Below are positions 7,853 to 16,007 of a DNA stretch of 48,136 nt, piece after piece. The stretch's first letter is position 1. Every line of letters starts with the position of its first letter. The DNA lies in NCBI GenBank assembly GCA_902800345.1, contig CADCDO010000033.1, forward strand, positions 1-48,136, given 5' to 3'. The notes beneath the pieces were generated by a model. The model made no database searches and was not told the origin of the DNA. It worked only from the letters and a program-made list of their open reading frames with translations. This DNA comes from Fibrobacter succinogenes. Its GTDB lineage: Bacteria > Fibrobacterota > Fibrobacteria > Fibrobacterales > Fibrobacteraceae. The position numbers and the translations under genes are program-made.

Positions 7853-8400
7853 TCCGCATTCTCAACCGAAACCGGCGATACCACGGGTTTCGGCTTATGC
7901 ACAATCCCGACAATGACAAGAACAAGACCAAAGATCAACATCACGACGACAGCGCTCACGCCCACGAAGCACCAGTAAAACTGGTAATCCACCGAAAGTT
8001 CTTCCCAGCTAAGTTCCCCATCCGTCGAAGCCATTGACTTTACGACAAACTTGTTTCCCACCCGGGTGGCGTAAATTTCAAGCGGGACCTCGCTTGCATT
8101 CGACGCCGAAAAATCGTACCACTCCGCCATGCGGTCGAGAATGTCATCGTTTGCATAAAGAACAAACGTTGCCCCCGTATCTCCGTTTATCTGGAAAAAA
8201 ATCTTGTCGAAAAACGGCAAGTTTGAACCGCCGAACAAGCTAGGAATCGCAGCATAGCTCACCTTGCCATAAAAAAGGTCCTCTTCGACGAAGAAGCTTT
8301 TCGCAAGTGGATAAATGTACCACGACATCCAACACGAAAGAAAAATAAAAAGCAGACCAAAATTGATAAAGGCAACTTTACGAACACGAAAAACAGACAT
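7849..8400 (-). CDS. Membrane protein with two TM segments, unknown
   Basis: A 183-aa protein that I do not recognise. A TM segment at about 8-28 and a second at about 143-167 flank a domain of about 115 residues that should lie in the periplasm. A short Lys/Pro-containing tail (HKPKPVVSPVS) is cytoplasmic. AAGGA seven bases before the ATG supports the start. The gene begins 8 bp after the 261-aa membrane protein gene and overlaps the hydrolase by 4 bp, so the three form an operon. They may act together in the envelope. Confidence 0.72.
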   Translation of the reverse strand: MSVFRVRKVAFINFGLLFIFLSCWMSWYIYPLAKSFFVEEDLFYGKVSYAAIPSLFGGSNLPFFDKIFFQINGDTGATFVLYANDDILDRMAEWYDFSASNASEVPLEIYATRVGNKFVVKSMASTDGELSWEELSVDYQFYWCFVGVSAVVVMLIFGLVLVIVGIVHKPKPVVSPVSVENAE

Positions 8401-8408
8401 TTCAATCC

Positions 8409-9194
8409 TTACTGTTTAGACTTGAAGATAAAGAACAACGTTGCAAGCAACAACACCAGCGACAAGAAGTAGAACGCCAAAGGCACTTTCGCCGACAGTG
8501 AAATTTCCTTCAAGTTTTCCATCTGGAAAAAATGAAGCAGTTCATCACTAGCGGCAAGCGTCTTGTCGTTGTCGAACTGGTTCCAGGCATTATGCAGTTC
8601 CAAATTCTTTTGAAGCAGCAACACCACGCTCCTTTCAAGGGGCATCGGCAAATCCACAGAATCGGGAACTACGGCATACCCCGCCTTGGCAGAATCGAGT
8701 TTGCGCATCAGCGGCAAGTCGATTTCCGCAGAATTCAATTCCATCGAGCGGTAAAAATTATCAAGTTCCGCAAACCAAGCGTTTCGCTCCGAAAGGTAAC
8801 GTTGCAAACAAGATACCTTCGCCAAGACGTTCGTCTTGAAGAGCGAAACCGACACCTTGGACGGAGCCGAAAAACCAGCCTGTTCCAATTTTTCAAAATC
8901 GGTCTCAAACGAAAGCGCCACCTCGCGGAGCGTCACCATCTGCGAAATGATAAATGACGTATCGACTTCGAACCCGTTCCGCACGCGCTCCATCGAGCGC
9001 ATCAGGCTCGCCTCGGCATACTGGTAATCGCAAAGCGACTTGGCATACTGGGAATAAACGGCCACCTGCGGCTTCTGCGAAACATAAAACAAAGCCGTCA
9101 GACAAACCGTAAGAACAAGAACAAGCCAAACCCAAGGGGTTTGAATCTTTAAGTGCAAGGTTTCCGCAATTGACTTTTTCTTTGGCTCGTTCAC
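8409..9194 (-). CDS. Membrane protein with periplasmic helical domain, unknown
   Basis: A 261-aa protein of unknown function. A basic N-terminus (EPKKKS) precedes a TM segment (about 20-40), then a mostly helical region of about 190 residues with charged heptad-like stretches, and a C-terminal TM segment (about 236-256) ending in KSKQ. The layout, a helical periplasmic domain held at both ends, matches the next gene. Start is a GTG at 9194, since no ATG lies before the first TM segment; AAGG is present but about 12 bases away. It is first of a three-gene minus unit, and its 5' end lies only 35 bp from the divergent MORN lipoprotein gene. Confidence 0.7.
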   Translation of the reverse strand: MNEPKKKSIAETLHLKIQTPWVWLVLVLTVCLTALFYVSQKPQVAVYSQYAKSLCDYQYAEASLMRSMERVRNGFEVDTSFIISQMVTLREVALSFETDFEKLEQAGFSAPSKVSVSLFKTNVLAKVSCLQRYLSERNAWFAELDNFYRSMELNSAEIDLPLMRKLDSAKAGYAVVPDSVDLPMPLERSVVLLLQKNLELHNAWNQFDNDKTLAASDELLHFFQMENLKEISLSAKVPLAFYFLSLVLLLATLFFIFKSKQ

Positions 9195-9229
9195 AACTAG
9201 AAATTACCTTTTTTTCTACTTTGCGAATA

Positions 9230-10633
9230 ATGAAGTTCCGCTATTTACTCGTTTTTTTACCCTTTTTATGCAGTTTCCTAGGCTGTACCGTTGAACATGC
9301 CGAAGAGCAGATTATCGCAAGGCACGTCAATGGAGTCAAGAAAACCTCCATCTGGGTCTATCCGGATGGAACCATCCTCAAGCGAAACGAATGGTACAAC
9401 GACGGTATCAAGGAACTCGAAATTCCATACGACGACAGCGTTCCTCATGGCGAATTCAAGCGCTGGACGGGCTTTGGCGATGTCGCGATGATCGGGCACT
9501 ACAAGAAGGGACTCCGCGACGGCAAGTGGACAAGCTACTTTGTGGACAGATTGAACAGCCGCAAAAAAGAAGCCGAACGCTACTACAAGGACGACCACCC
9601 CGTTGGCGACTGGATAGGCTGGCACTACAACGGCGAAAAAGCATTCGAGGAACATTATGACGACAATGGAAACCCCACAGGCGTGTGGAAAAAGTGGCAC
9701 GACAATGGAGTGCTTGCCGAAGAAAAATACAACTGTCATGACTTGACGAGAAGCATTTCTGGCGAATCGCCAATACTAGGGTACATCAAGCGTTACGGAC
9801 GAAACTGCAAAATTATAGAGCACTTTAAATGTTCCGATGACCATTTAGACGGAGAATACAAGAAATACTACGAATCATACGGACCAGTCGATTCAATCGC
9901 AGGAAATTGCGAACAAGCGCAACTCAAGGAAGAAGGGCTCATCGATTCCGAAATCGACTTCGGTGCACACACCACCTACAGGGCAGACGGTTCCCTCATC
10001 AAAAAAATCAAGTCGAATTATTTCAAGGGGCGTGAAAAAATACAATGGTTCGACGAGAACAACAACGTTGTCCGCGAAAGCAATTTTATTACGGAAGAAA
10101 CAGACGGACCTACAGAAAGCTCAGGCATTTCTTACGGGACTTGTGCCAATTCTTCTACGCTGTTCTGCGCCGAGACTTCGTTTGTCCGTTCTTCTTGGCC
10201 AAGCGGGACACTCGACACTTGCACCTTAAGCTACAAAGACGCATTCAAACAGAATATCGGAAAGTACCCAGCATCGCTACGCTACATCAAGGCTGGACAC
10301 GTTCTTTTATACGAAGAATTTTGGGCATACGACGATCCACCGACAAGCTATGGCGATCCAGCACTTCGCGTGAGTCGCAGTTTCTACCCAGACAGCATGG
10401 GTGGCAAAATGGCAAGCGAAGGTTTTTGGCAAAGAACTCTTGACGGCAAATCCAAACCTCACGGCATCTGGCGCAACTGGTACCCGAGCGGCATCCTGCG
10501 CGACAGCCTTACGTACGTGAACGGGGAGCGCGTCGGAGAACAGTTCAGCTACGACAGCACAGGCAAGTTAACAATCCACAAAACCGAGAACGGCAAGAAC
10601 CGCCCTGTGATCATGCACATTTTAGGGCAATGA
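9230..10633 (+). CDS. MORN-repeat lipoprotein, YwqK-like
   Basis: A 467-aa lipoprotein: the signal peptide ends SFLGC, with lipid attachment at Cys19. The body carries repeats of the MORN_2/YwqK kind, such as HGEFKRW, KKGLRDGKWTSYF, HPVGDWIGWHYNGEKAFEEHY, PTGVWKKWHDNG and, near the C-terminus, HGIWRNWYPSGILRDS. Each is a short beta-hairpin of the pattern G-x-W-x-x-(Y/W)-x-x-x-G. Some relatives are named antitoxins, but no toxin gene is adjacent, so that label should not be carried over. The middle (about 200-390) is less regular. ATG at 9230 is chosen over a frame-open start 20 codons earlier because it starts the signal peptide. No clear Shine-Dalgarno is seen. Confidence 0.82.
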   Translation: MKFRYLLVFLPFLCSFLGCTVEHAEEQIIARHVNGVKKTSIWVYPDGTILKRNEWYNDGIKELEIPYDDSVPHGEFKRWTGFGDVAMIGHYKKGLRDGKWTSYFVDRLNSRKKEAERYYKDDHPVGDWIGWHYNGEKAFEEHYDDNGNPTGVWKKWHDNGVLAEEKYNCHDLTRSISGESPILGYIKRYGRNCKIIEHFKCSDDHLDGEYKKYYESYGPVDSIAGNCEQAQLKEEGLIDSEIDFGAHTTYRADGSLIKKIKSNYFKGREKIQWFDENNNVVRESNFITEETDGPTESSGISYGTCANSSTLFCAETSFVRSSWPSGTLDTCTLSYKDAFKQNIGKYPASLRYIKAGHVLLYEEFWAYDDPPTSYGDPALRVSRSFYPDSMGGKMASEGFWQRTLDGKSKPHGIWRNWYPSGILRDSLTYVNGERVGEQFSYDSTGKLTIHKTENGKNRPVIMHILGQ

Positions 10634-10637
10634 GCGC

Positions 10638-10730
10638 GCACCTACGGTGCTTTGGGGTATGAGGTCGCTTCGCTTTGGGGTAATAGCCCATACCTCAAAG
10701 GCACGAAGTGCCGAGCCCATACCCCATACC
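10638..10730. repeat. Cluster of hairpin repeats, TTTGRGGTRTGRG type
   Basis: Three related units. GCACC-TAC-GGTGC then TTTGGGGTATGAGG (10638-10664); a short CGC-TTC-GC then TTTGGGGTAAT (10666-10683); and, on the minus strand, GGCAC-TTC-GTGCC (10712-10700) then TTTGAGGTATGGG (10699-10687), preceded by two CCCATACC words. The stems differ in sequence but stay paired, while the flank is constant. The group fills the whole spacer between the MORN lipoprotein and the pseudopilin gene. Confidence 0.65.
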
Positions 10731-10733
10731 TAA

Positions 10734-11192
10734 TTATCTAATGACACTTGAAACTTCAATGGACTGCGTCGTGCCTTTGAAATTCCAGGAGACCCTGACG
10801 GTCACCTGCTTTGCATAGATGTGCGACACGGTTTCAAACTGCGATGCGTTTTCAATTGTGTAGTCCGATGTAGCCGCGACAGTCACCCTAGGTGTATAAG
10901 TCACCGTCGCCGATCCGCCCAGACCACGCTCCCACGAGCGTTCAATAGGATCCACAATGAAAGTCGTATCGGCATCCGGCTTCGAGGGGATGGAGGCGAG
11001 CCCCTTGGATTTCAGTTCATCCAGGACCTGCTGTGCAACATCGACCGCGCCGTCGCGACCACGGATACGCAACAAGGCATCGTGGTTACCGCCCTGCATG
11101 TTCAAAATGGCCATGTACATAAAGCCAAGGACAGCCGCAGCGACCAGGATTTCTACAATACCGAAGCCTTTCTTGTTCTTCAAAAATTTCAT
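10734..11192 (-). CDS. Type IV pseudopilin, PilV/GspI-like
   Basis: A 152-aa protein with a class III prepilin signal: basic leader MKFLKNKKG, cleavage before Phe, conserved Glu at position +5 of the mature form (FGIVE) and a hydrophobic helix to about residue 29. The C-terminal part is beta-rich and ends in TQSIEVSSVIR. It should be processed by a prepilin peptidase and join a type IV pilus or type II secretion pseudopilus. It follows the FimT/GspH-like gene by 9 bp. No assembly ATPase, secretin or peptidase gene is near, so the parent system lies elsewhere. Confidence 0.85.
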   Translation of the reverse strand: MKFLKNKKGFGIVEILVAAAVLGFMYMAILNMQGGNHDALLRIRGRDGAVDVAQQVLDELKSKGLASIPSKPDADTTFIVDPIERSWERGLGGSATVTYTPRVTVAATSDYTIENASQFETVSHIYAKQVTVRVSWNFKGTTQSIEVSSVIR

Positions 11193-11201
11193 CTCATCCC
11201 C

Positions 11202-11747
11202 CTACAATTTTTGCCAACCGCCCCCAGCACTCCACTTGGGGACAATCATATTCTTGCCAGGTTCCTTTATAGCTAGCCCATAAATTTCATCGCCACCATA
11301 TTGAATACAAACAAATCCGTTAGACGGAGCCGCCGACAATCCGATACGCGGCACAAAAGCGACCCCATCGTCATTGACCCAGTTTTGAGATTCGTCAATG
11401 TCGTCATCGATATTACAGCCAAAATGAGCGGGCGAATCAAGATTTGGGTCTAAGGGGAACTGATCAAACACTGGAGTAGTATTCGAAACGTCCGCGCAAT
11501 TGGACTCGTAAACATTTATCATTTTCGGCATCACCCTGACGCACAGAGTCTTTGACATTCTGCTCGCATCGTTGGCAATGCGTTCCAAGAAAGCGGCCGT
11601 GTTCAGCGCATAGTCCCTCACTCGATTATTGACGACGGCGTTCCTCATGCTAATGACGCCCATCGAGGACAAAACGCCCATGATAATGATGACGACAAGG
11701 ACTTCTACCAATGTAAAGCCGTTCTTTTTGGAATCGACATTCACCAT
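11202..11747 (-). CDS. Type IV pseudopilin, GspH/FimT-like
   Basis: A 181-aa prepilin-like protein with leader MVNVDSKKNG, cleavage before Phe, and mature start FTLVEVLVVIIIMGVLSS, with Glu at +5 and a long hydrophobic helix. The downstream part has the length and acidic character of GspH/FimT minor pilins (IDDDIDESQNW, GFVCIQYGGDEIYG). The ATG at 11747 is preferred, with GGAG eight bases upstream; a TTG at 11768 with AGGAG three bases upstream is possible. It is the first of a two-gene unit with the PilV-like gene. Confidence 0.85.
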   Translation of the reverse strand: MVNVDSKKNGFTLVEVLVVIIIMGVLSSMGVISMRNAVVNNRVRDYALNTAAFLERIANDASRMSKTLCVRVMPKMINVYESNCADVSNTTPVFDQFPLDPNLDSPAHFGCNIDDDIDESQNWVNDDGVAFVPRIGLSAAPSNGFVCIQYGGDEIYGLAIKEPGKNMIVPKWSAGGGWQKL

Positions 11748-11952
11748 ACCGAAATCTCCACGCGACAAGTCTCCTAGACAACTCGAAATTAAAAACGTTT
11801 TAAAATTAGCAATAAAAATAAATCATTTTTTCTTTTTAATCCAACCCATAATATATATTATCGCACGCCCGAAAGTAAACATTTGTAAACAGAAAATATG
11901 CTTTTAACGAAAAATGTGATAAAAACCATAAAGGTTTTTGCATTTTTGGTAA

Positions 11953-11981
11953 TTGTACGCACTCAAAATTTGCTATATTAC
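11953..11981 (+). promoter_or_regulatory. Promoter of tRNA-Leu(UAA)
   Basis: TTGTAC (11953-11958) lies 15 bases before TATATT (11974-11979), or 17 before TATTAC (11976-11981). The tRNA begins at 11995, so the start site would fall just ahead of it. The rest of the 247-bp spacer (11748-11994) is AT-rich and has no gene. It holds a weak hairpin, AAAAACC/GGTTTTT, at 11921-11939. Confidence 0.5.
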
Positions 11982-11994
11982 GCACGCACAACCT

Positions 11995-12077
<83 letters not shown>

Positions 12078-12107
12078 TTTTTTCAACCTCGCACAAGGAG
12101 GGAAATC

Positions 12108-12533
12108 ATGATTGAATTCTATCCAAACAGCATCTATTACCCGCGCGAAGCGGTGGATGAAAAACTGGCCAAAGGCGAGCTTGAAAAAACGAAAAAATAC
12201 TTAATAGACTGGACGGAACGTCACCGTGACGAAATTTGGGAATGCGCCCACGAAGACGCCGAAAATCCAACGGACGAAATCTTGCTCGACAACTTGCGTG
12301 CGTTGCTCCTCTGCAAGGGTTCCCTCCAACCGGCTGCCGAAATGGGCGCCATGATTCGCGAAATCACGAAGGAAGTCTGGTACCAGAACGAAAACGGCCC
12401 GAAGGATCCGGACACAATTGCAATGGACTGGCAGACGAAATACATGACCAAGTGGCGCGAGGCCCGCATGTTCGAAGCCTTCGTCCTCATCGAAAAGAAC
12501 GCGAAGCAGCTCGTCGAAATGTTGAGAGCATAA
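12108..12533 (+). CDS. Unknown 141-aa acidic cytoplasmic protein
   Basis: I do not recognise this family. The 141-aa protein is helical and charged, with no signal peptide or TM segment. It starts [16 protein letters not shown], has many Glu/Lys pairs, a Trp-rich middle ([16 protein letters not shown]) and ends [15 protein letters not shown] strong AAGGAGG six bases before the ATG fixes the start; the frame stays open upstream through the tRNA, but that is not coding. It lies 31 bp after tRNA-Leu(UAA) with no terminator stem between, and a strong terminator follows. The two are probably one transcript, with the mRNA freed by tRNA processing. Confidence 0.8.
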   Translation: MIEFYPNSIYYPREAVDEKLAKGELEKTKKYLIDWTERHRDEIWECAHEDAENPTDEILLDNLRALLLCKGSLQPAAEMGAMIREITKEVWYQNENGPKDPDTIAMDWQTKYMTKWREARMFEAFVLIEKNAKQLVEMLRA

Positions 12534-12560
12534 TCGCTCGCAAAACGCAACCCGTTTGTC

Positions 12561-12589
12561 AAGCCCCACTAGATGGGGCTTCTTTTTTT
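12561..12589 (+). terminator. Rho-independent terminator
   Basis: AAGCCCCA, loop CTAGA and TGGGGCTT make a perfect 8-bp stem, followed by C and seven T residues. It ends the tRNA-Leu(UAA) and 141-aa protein unit. Confidence 0.92.
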
Positions 12590-12591
12590 GC

Positions 12592-12647
12592 CAATAACCA
12601 CTGACAAATAACCAACGACTATTGACTATTGGCCAACAACCAACCAC
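12592..12647. repeat. Degenerate 7-bp-periodic array (B), eight units
   Basis: Eight successive heptamers: CAATAAC, CACTGAC, AAATAAC, CAACGAC, TATTGAC, TATTGGC, CAACAAC, CAACCAC. Position 2 is A and position 7 is C in all eight; position 6 is A in seven. The array runs to the TAG stop of the TonB-C-like gene on the other strand and fills the gap after the terminator. Confidence 0.7.
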
Positions 12648-13165
12648 TAGTTCGCGTGAAATCTGATCGGAATCCAGATTTCAAGTTTCCCGCGCTCGCT
12701 TGGCGGGAAGCGCCAATAATACTCGACATGTTTCAAAAGTTTCACCTTGAACACGTCATCATCGGAATCCGAAAACATGATTTGCGGATTCATGAAACGT
12801 CCAAGGCTATCGAGCGTGAGATGGAGTCCAAGGAACACGTCGTCATCGGACTTGAAGAACTTGTGGCCTTTTCGGCTAGCCCTGATTTTCTTGAAATATT
12901 CCGACGAGAGGTAATGCAACCCAGCGGCACGACCCTCCAGGAACAGAGCTAGTTTATTCAGGTCCCGTCCTGCGGAATTTTCAATCACGTAGATTTCGTC
13001 GATCGAGGGCATATCCACGCGACCGACAAACGAATCCTCGACAATTTCTTCTTCATCGTTTTCAGCTTCTACGACGGGTTCGTACTGGGGAATGCTATAG
13101 ACAAAGTACAGCAAAGCCACGAAGACAAGCAAAAAGGCGAGTAAAGGTGCGTTACGTTTCAGCAT
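12647..13165 (-). CDS. TonB-C/AgmX-like single-TM protein
   Basis: A 172-aa protein with an N-terminal TM anchor (about 7-24), an acidic spacer (EAENDEEEIVED) and a C-terminal part resembling the TonB-like or AgmX/PglI C-terminal domain: regular beta strands ending YYWRFPPSERGKLEIWIPIRF. Such domains contact outer-membrane or envelope partners; the match is by pattern only. It lies 3 bp after recJ and is the last gene of the ftsX-envC-holB-recJ operon. No ExbB/ExbD genes are near. Its stop codon lies in the edge of a heptamer array. Confidence 0.65.
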   Translation of the reverse strand: MLKRNAPLLAFLLVFVALLYFVYSIPQYEPVVEAENDEEEIVEDSFVGRVDMPSIDEIYVIENSAGRDLNKLALFLEGRAAGLHYLSSEYFKKIRASRKGHKFFKSDDDVFLGLHLTLDSLGRFMNPQIMFSDSDDDVFKVKLLKHVEYYWRFPPSERGKLEIWIPIRFHAN

Positions 13166-13168
13166 GAC

Positions 13169-14881
13169 CTACTCGATGGACTTGATGCAAAGTTGCACCG
13201 TTTTAGAATTGTTGTAATAGTTCCAAATAGGCTCGAAAACGACTGTTATCGGGCGGGAACGCCCAATCAAAGCCTTGCTCTTGCGAAGCCCAAAGGCGAT
13301 TGCCGGGAATACGGCGCTCCCCGCCTGTGAAATTTCCATCTGCAAGTGACCGCCGCGAAGTTCACGGACACGATGCACGGTAACACCTTCGGCACGGAAC
13401 GTCGGGTAAGGGAAATTTCCGCCAAACGGTTCTAGCAAATCGATATATTCAAGAATTGAACGCTCGCGGGTCGGGAACCTTCCGCCCGGAGTACGCATCT
13501 CTACAGTCAGTTCCCGTAGCGCAATTTTGATATCGTACGGGTACGATTCGTCAGAGTCGACGATTTCGCCCGTATAGCCCTGCTCTGCCGCCGACAGCAA
13601 TAGACGATGGCGCAGTTCGTCAATTTTCGAGGCGTCGAGCGAGAAGCCGGCCGCGTTGGCATGACCGCCCCAACGGTCAAAAAGTTCTCGGCTTTCGAAA
13701 AGCGCCCTGTGCCAGTTGAATCCCGGAACCGCACGGGCACTCGCATGCGCCATGCCGTCGATAATCGAAAGCACTGCCGAGGGTCTGTGGAATTCTTGCG
13801 CAAGTTTCGCCGCGACAATACCTATCACGCCCACATGCCAGTTATCCCCCGCCACGACAATGACAGTCGGAATCGTATCACCGTAAAGCGACTTCACCTG
13901 TTCCATCGCCATTTCTGTGATTTCCGCTTCTTTTTCCTTGCGGCGCGCGTTCCACTCCTTCAGTTCGGCAAGCAGCTGCGGCGCCTCGTTCTTGTTTTCG
14001 CACAAAAGAAGTTTCAGAGCCGGATCCGGGCGTTCCATACGGCCAGGAGCGTTGAGGAGCGGAGCTAGTTTGTACATCACGTCGATGCCGCCCACACAAC
14101 TATGAGGTTTCATGAGCGAGGCGTACATTTCCTGCACACCGGGCCAACGGCTGTTCTTCAAGCAATCCAGACCGGACCGCGTAAAATACCTATTCTCGGG
14201 AGTCATCTGCACCAGGTCCGCAAGCGTCCCTAGTGCGACCAGATCCAAATATTCTACAGGAGCCTTAATGCCAAGACGGCTGAACAGCGCACAGATAAAT
14301 TTGTACGAGACCCCGACTCCGCAAAGTTCAGGGTTCGGGTAATTGTCGCCATCCTGATGAGGGTCCAGAAGCACATCGCTAATCGGGAGTCCATCGCCCG
14401 ACGGTTGATGATGGTCCATCACCATGACCGCCATGCCGAGTTCCTTGGCATGCGCAATTTCCACGTTCGCGGTAATGCCCGTATCGACAGTAATCAAGTT
14501 GCGCGCCCCCGCTTCGTACATTTCATCGACTGCAGAAACCGAAAGTCCGTAGCCGTCGCCAAAGCGGTTCGGAAGTCTCCACTCGGACTCAATGCCCACC
14601 GTCTTGAGGCAGCGGGTCAGAAGCGTCACGGACGTCATGCCGTCCAAGTCGTAGTCGCCAAAAATGAACACACGCTCGCCACGTTCACGGACAGCCATAA
14701 TCCAATCCACGGCCTTGTCCATCCCCATCATGAGGAAGGGGTCGTGCACATCGTTCTCGCTCGAACGAAGCATGTGGTAAGCGTCGGATACCGTCCTAAT
14801 GCCACGCGAAACGAGGAATCTCGCCACCGCATGCGGAATTTTTAACGTAGAGGACAATGTTGAGGCGACAAGATCTTCCAT
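13169..14881 (-). CDS. recJ: Single-stranded-DNA exonuclease RecJ
   Basis: A 570-aa 5'-3' single-strand exonuclease used in recombination and mismatch or base-excision repair. The DHH phosphoesterase core shows VFIFGDYDLDG (71-81; most relatives have DYDADG), the DTG motif in ITVDTGITANV and the DHH triad in VMVMDHHQP (Asp156-His157-His158). The DHHA1 domain follows with HVGVIGIVAAKLA and GGHANAAGFSL, then the RecJ OB-like domain. Length is normal for the family. The ATG at 14881 is preferred: it begins one base after the holB stop. A TTG six codons upstream would overlap holB by 17 bp. Confidence 0.95.
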   Translation of the reverse strand: MEDLVASTLSSTLKIPHAVARFLVSRGIRTVSDAYHMLRSSENDVHDPFLMMGMDKAVDWIMAVRERGERVFIFGDYDLDGMTSVTLLTRCLKTVGIESEWRLPNRFGDGYGLSVSAVDEMYEAGARNLITVDTGITANVEIAHAKELGMAVMVMDHHQPSGDGLPISDVLLDPHQDGDNYPNPELCGVGVSYKFICALFSRLGIKAPVEYLDLVALGTLADLVQMTPENRYFTRSGLDCLKNSRWPGVQEMYASLMKPHSCVGGIDVMYKLAPLLNAPGRMERPDPALKLLLCENKNEAPQLLAELKEWNARRKEKEAEITEMAMEQVKSLYGDTIPTVIVVAGDNWHVGVIGIVAAKLAQEFHRPSAVLSIIDGMAHASARAVPGFNWHRALFESRELFDRWGGHANAAGFSLDASKIDELRHRLLLSAAEQGYTGEIVDSDESYPYDIKIALRELTVEMRTPGGRFPTRERSILEYIDLLEPFGGNFPYPTFRAEGVTVHRVRELRGGHLQMEISQAGSAVFPAIAFGLRKSKALIGRSRPITVVFEPIWNYYNNSKTVQLCIKSIE

Positions 14882-14882
14882 T

Positions 14883-16007
14883 TTACTTGTAGCCTTCAAA
14901 AAGTTTCATCGAGAGGTTCTGGAGGCACATCACAGCCGCCATACGCCTAGAAGCGATTCTCGACATGGTCTCCTGGACGCACACGAGCGCAAGTTCCAAG
15001 GCCGAAGCCCCCACCTGCGGGAAACGTTCAAGGTTCACGCGGCCAGTCGCATCCGGGATGCGGAGCGGGGCGCCCGATTGTTGGCGCAGCAAATCCGAAA
15101 CCAAAAACGACAGGACTTCCAAGAAACGGTTCACGATGGCCGGATCTTCGAGCCCGGACTCTTCTAGTTCAAAGAACAAATCCGTGTAATCCTGCGCAAG
15201 CGACTTTTCGACAAAATCGACAGCCAGAGAACACCATTCCTTCGCATGTTCCGCATAGTAAAGAGCCATACCCGGAGAACCCACGGCAAGCCCGATGACA
15301 TCGTCGGTCAAGGTCGATTCATCAAAGTCCTCGCCGCCCACGCGAATCGCCTCCTGCCGGACTTCTTCGTCCGTGAGGGGCGGCAAGTGAAGCGCAAGAC
15401 AGCGCGAACGAATGGTCTGCAAGAGCTTTTCGCGGGACGATGTCGTCAAAATGAAATACGTGTTCGGGGGGACTTCTTCGAGAGTCTTGAGGAAAGCGTT
15501 CGCCGCAGAATCGTTCATGCGGTCGGCCTCGGCAATAATCACCACGCGCACGCGGTCACCCTTCATCGCAAAAGATGCGGTCATCGTTCGGATGAGTTCC
15601 ACCGAAATAACGGCGCCCGCACTAAAAATGTCGGCGCGGTACGGATTTTTCGCAATTTCTTCGATGTACGCCTGTTTAAAATCCTGAATCGTCTTCGCGG
15701 AACTCCCGGCAGAGACATCGGAAGCATTGCGGGCACTCGCCTCTTTCGCTTCCATCGGCACGACCCAGTTGTCCGTGACACCGGTATCGGTCGCCATCCT
15801 GCAGCCAAAGCATTTACCGCACGGGCGAACACTGGCGTTCGTGCACTGAAGCGCCTGGGCTATTTCCATCGCCAAAGCCTTTTTGCCAATGCCCACAGGT
15901 CCATCGATAAGAATCGACTGCGGGAAGCGGTTCTCACGCAACGCCGCCATGAGGCGGATGCGGATGCGTTCCTGGGAGGCAGGGCCATTCAAGCGGTATT
16001 CGATCAT
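14883..16007 (-). CDS. holB: DNA polymerase III delta' subunit (HolB)
   Basis: A 374-aa clamp-loader subunit that helps load the sliding clamp at replication forks. The AAA+ fold has Walker A GPVGIGKKAL (about 36-45), a four-cysteine zinc module ending CGKCFGC, VRVVIIAEADRMNDSAANAFLKTLEE (the Walker B/sensor region, with DRM in place of the more acidic box), and SRC followed by the domain III helices. Between the zinc module and sensor there is an extra stretch of about 40 residues (SARNASDVSAGSSAKTIQDF). The ATG at 16007 overlaps the envC-like stop by 4 bp (ATGA) and is preferred over the ATG five codons upstream. Confidence 0.92.
   Translation of the reverse strand: MIEYRLNGPASQERIRIRLMAALRENRFPQSILIDGPVGIGKKALAMEIAQALQCTNASVRPCGKCFGCRMATDTGVTDNWVVPMEAKEASARNASDVSAGSSAKTIQDFKQAYIEEIAKNPYRADIFSAGAVISVELIRTMTASFAMKGDRVRVVIIAEADRMNDSAANAFLKTLEEVPPNTYFILTTSSREKLLQTIRSRCLALHLPPLTDEEVRQEAIRVGGEDFDESTLTDDVIGLAVGSPGMALYYAEHAKEWCSLAVDFVEKSLAQDYTDLFFELEESGLEDPAIVNRFLEVLSFLVSDLLRQQSGAPLRIPDATGRVNLERFPQVGASALELALVCVQETMSRIASRRMAAVMCLQNLSMKLFEGYK

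Noticed and set aside
9230..10633. MORN lipoprotein as the antitoxin of a toxin-antitoxin pair
   Set aside because: Neighbouring genes are membrane proteins and pseudopilins; no toxin-like gene, and a lipoprotein signal does not suit an antitoxin.
12592..12647. Heptamer array as a small CRISPR array
   Set aside because: Units are seven bases, without 20-40 base repeats and spacers; no cas genes.
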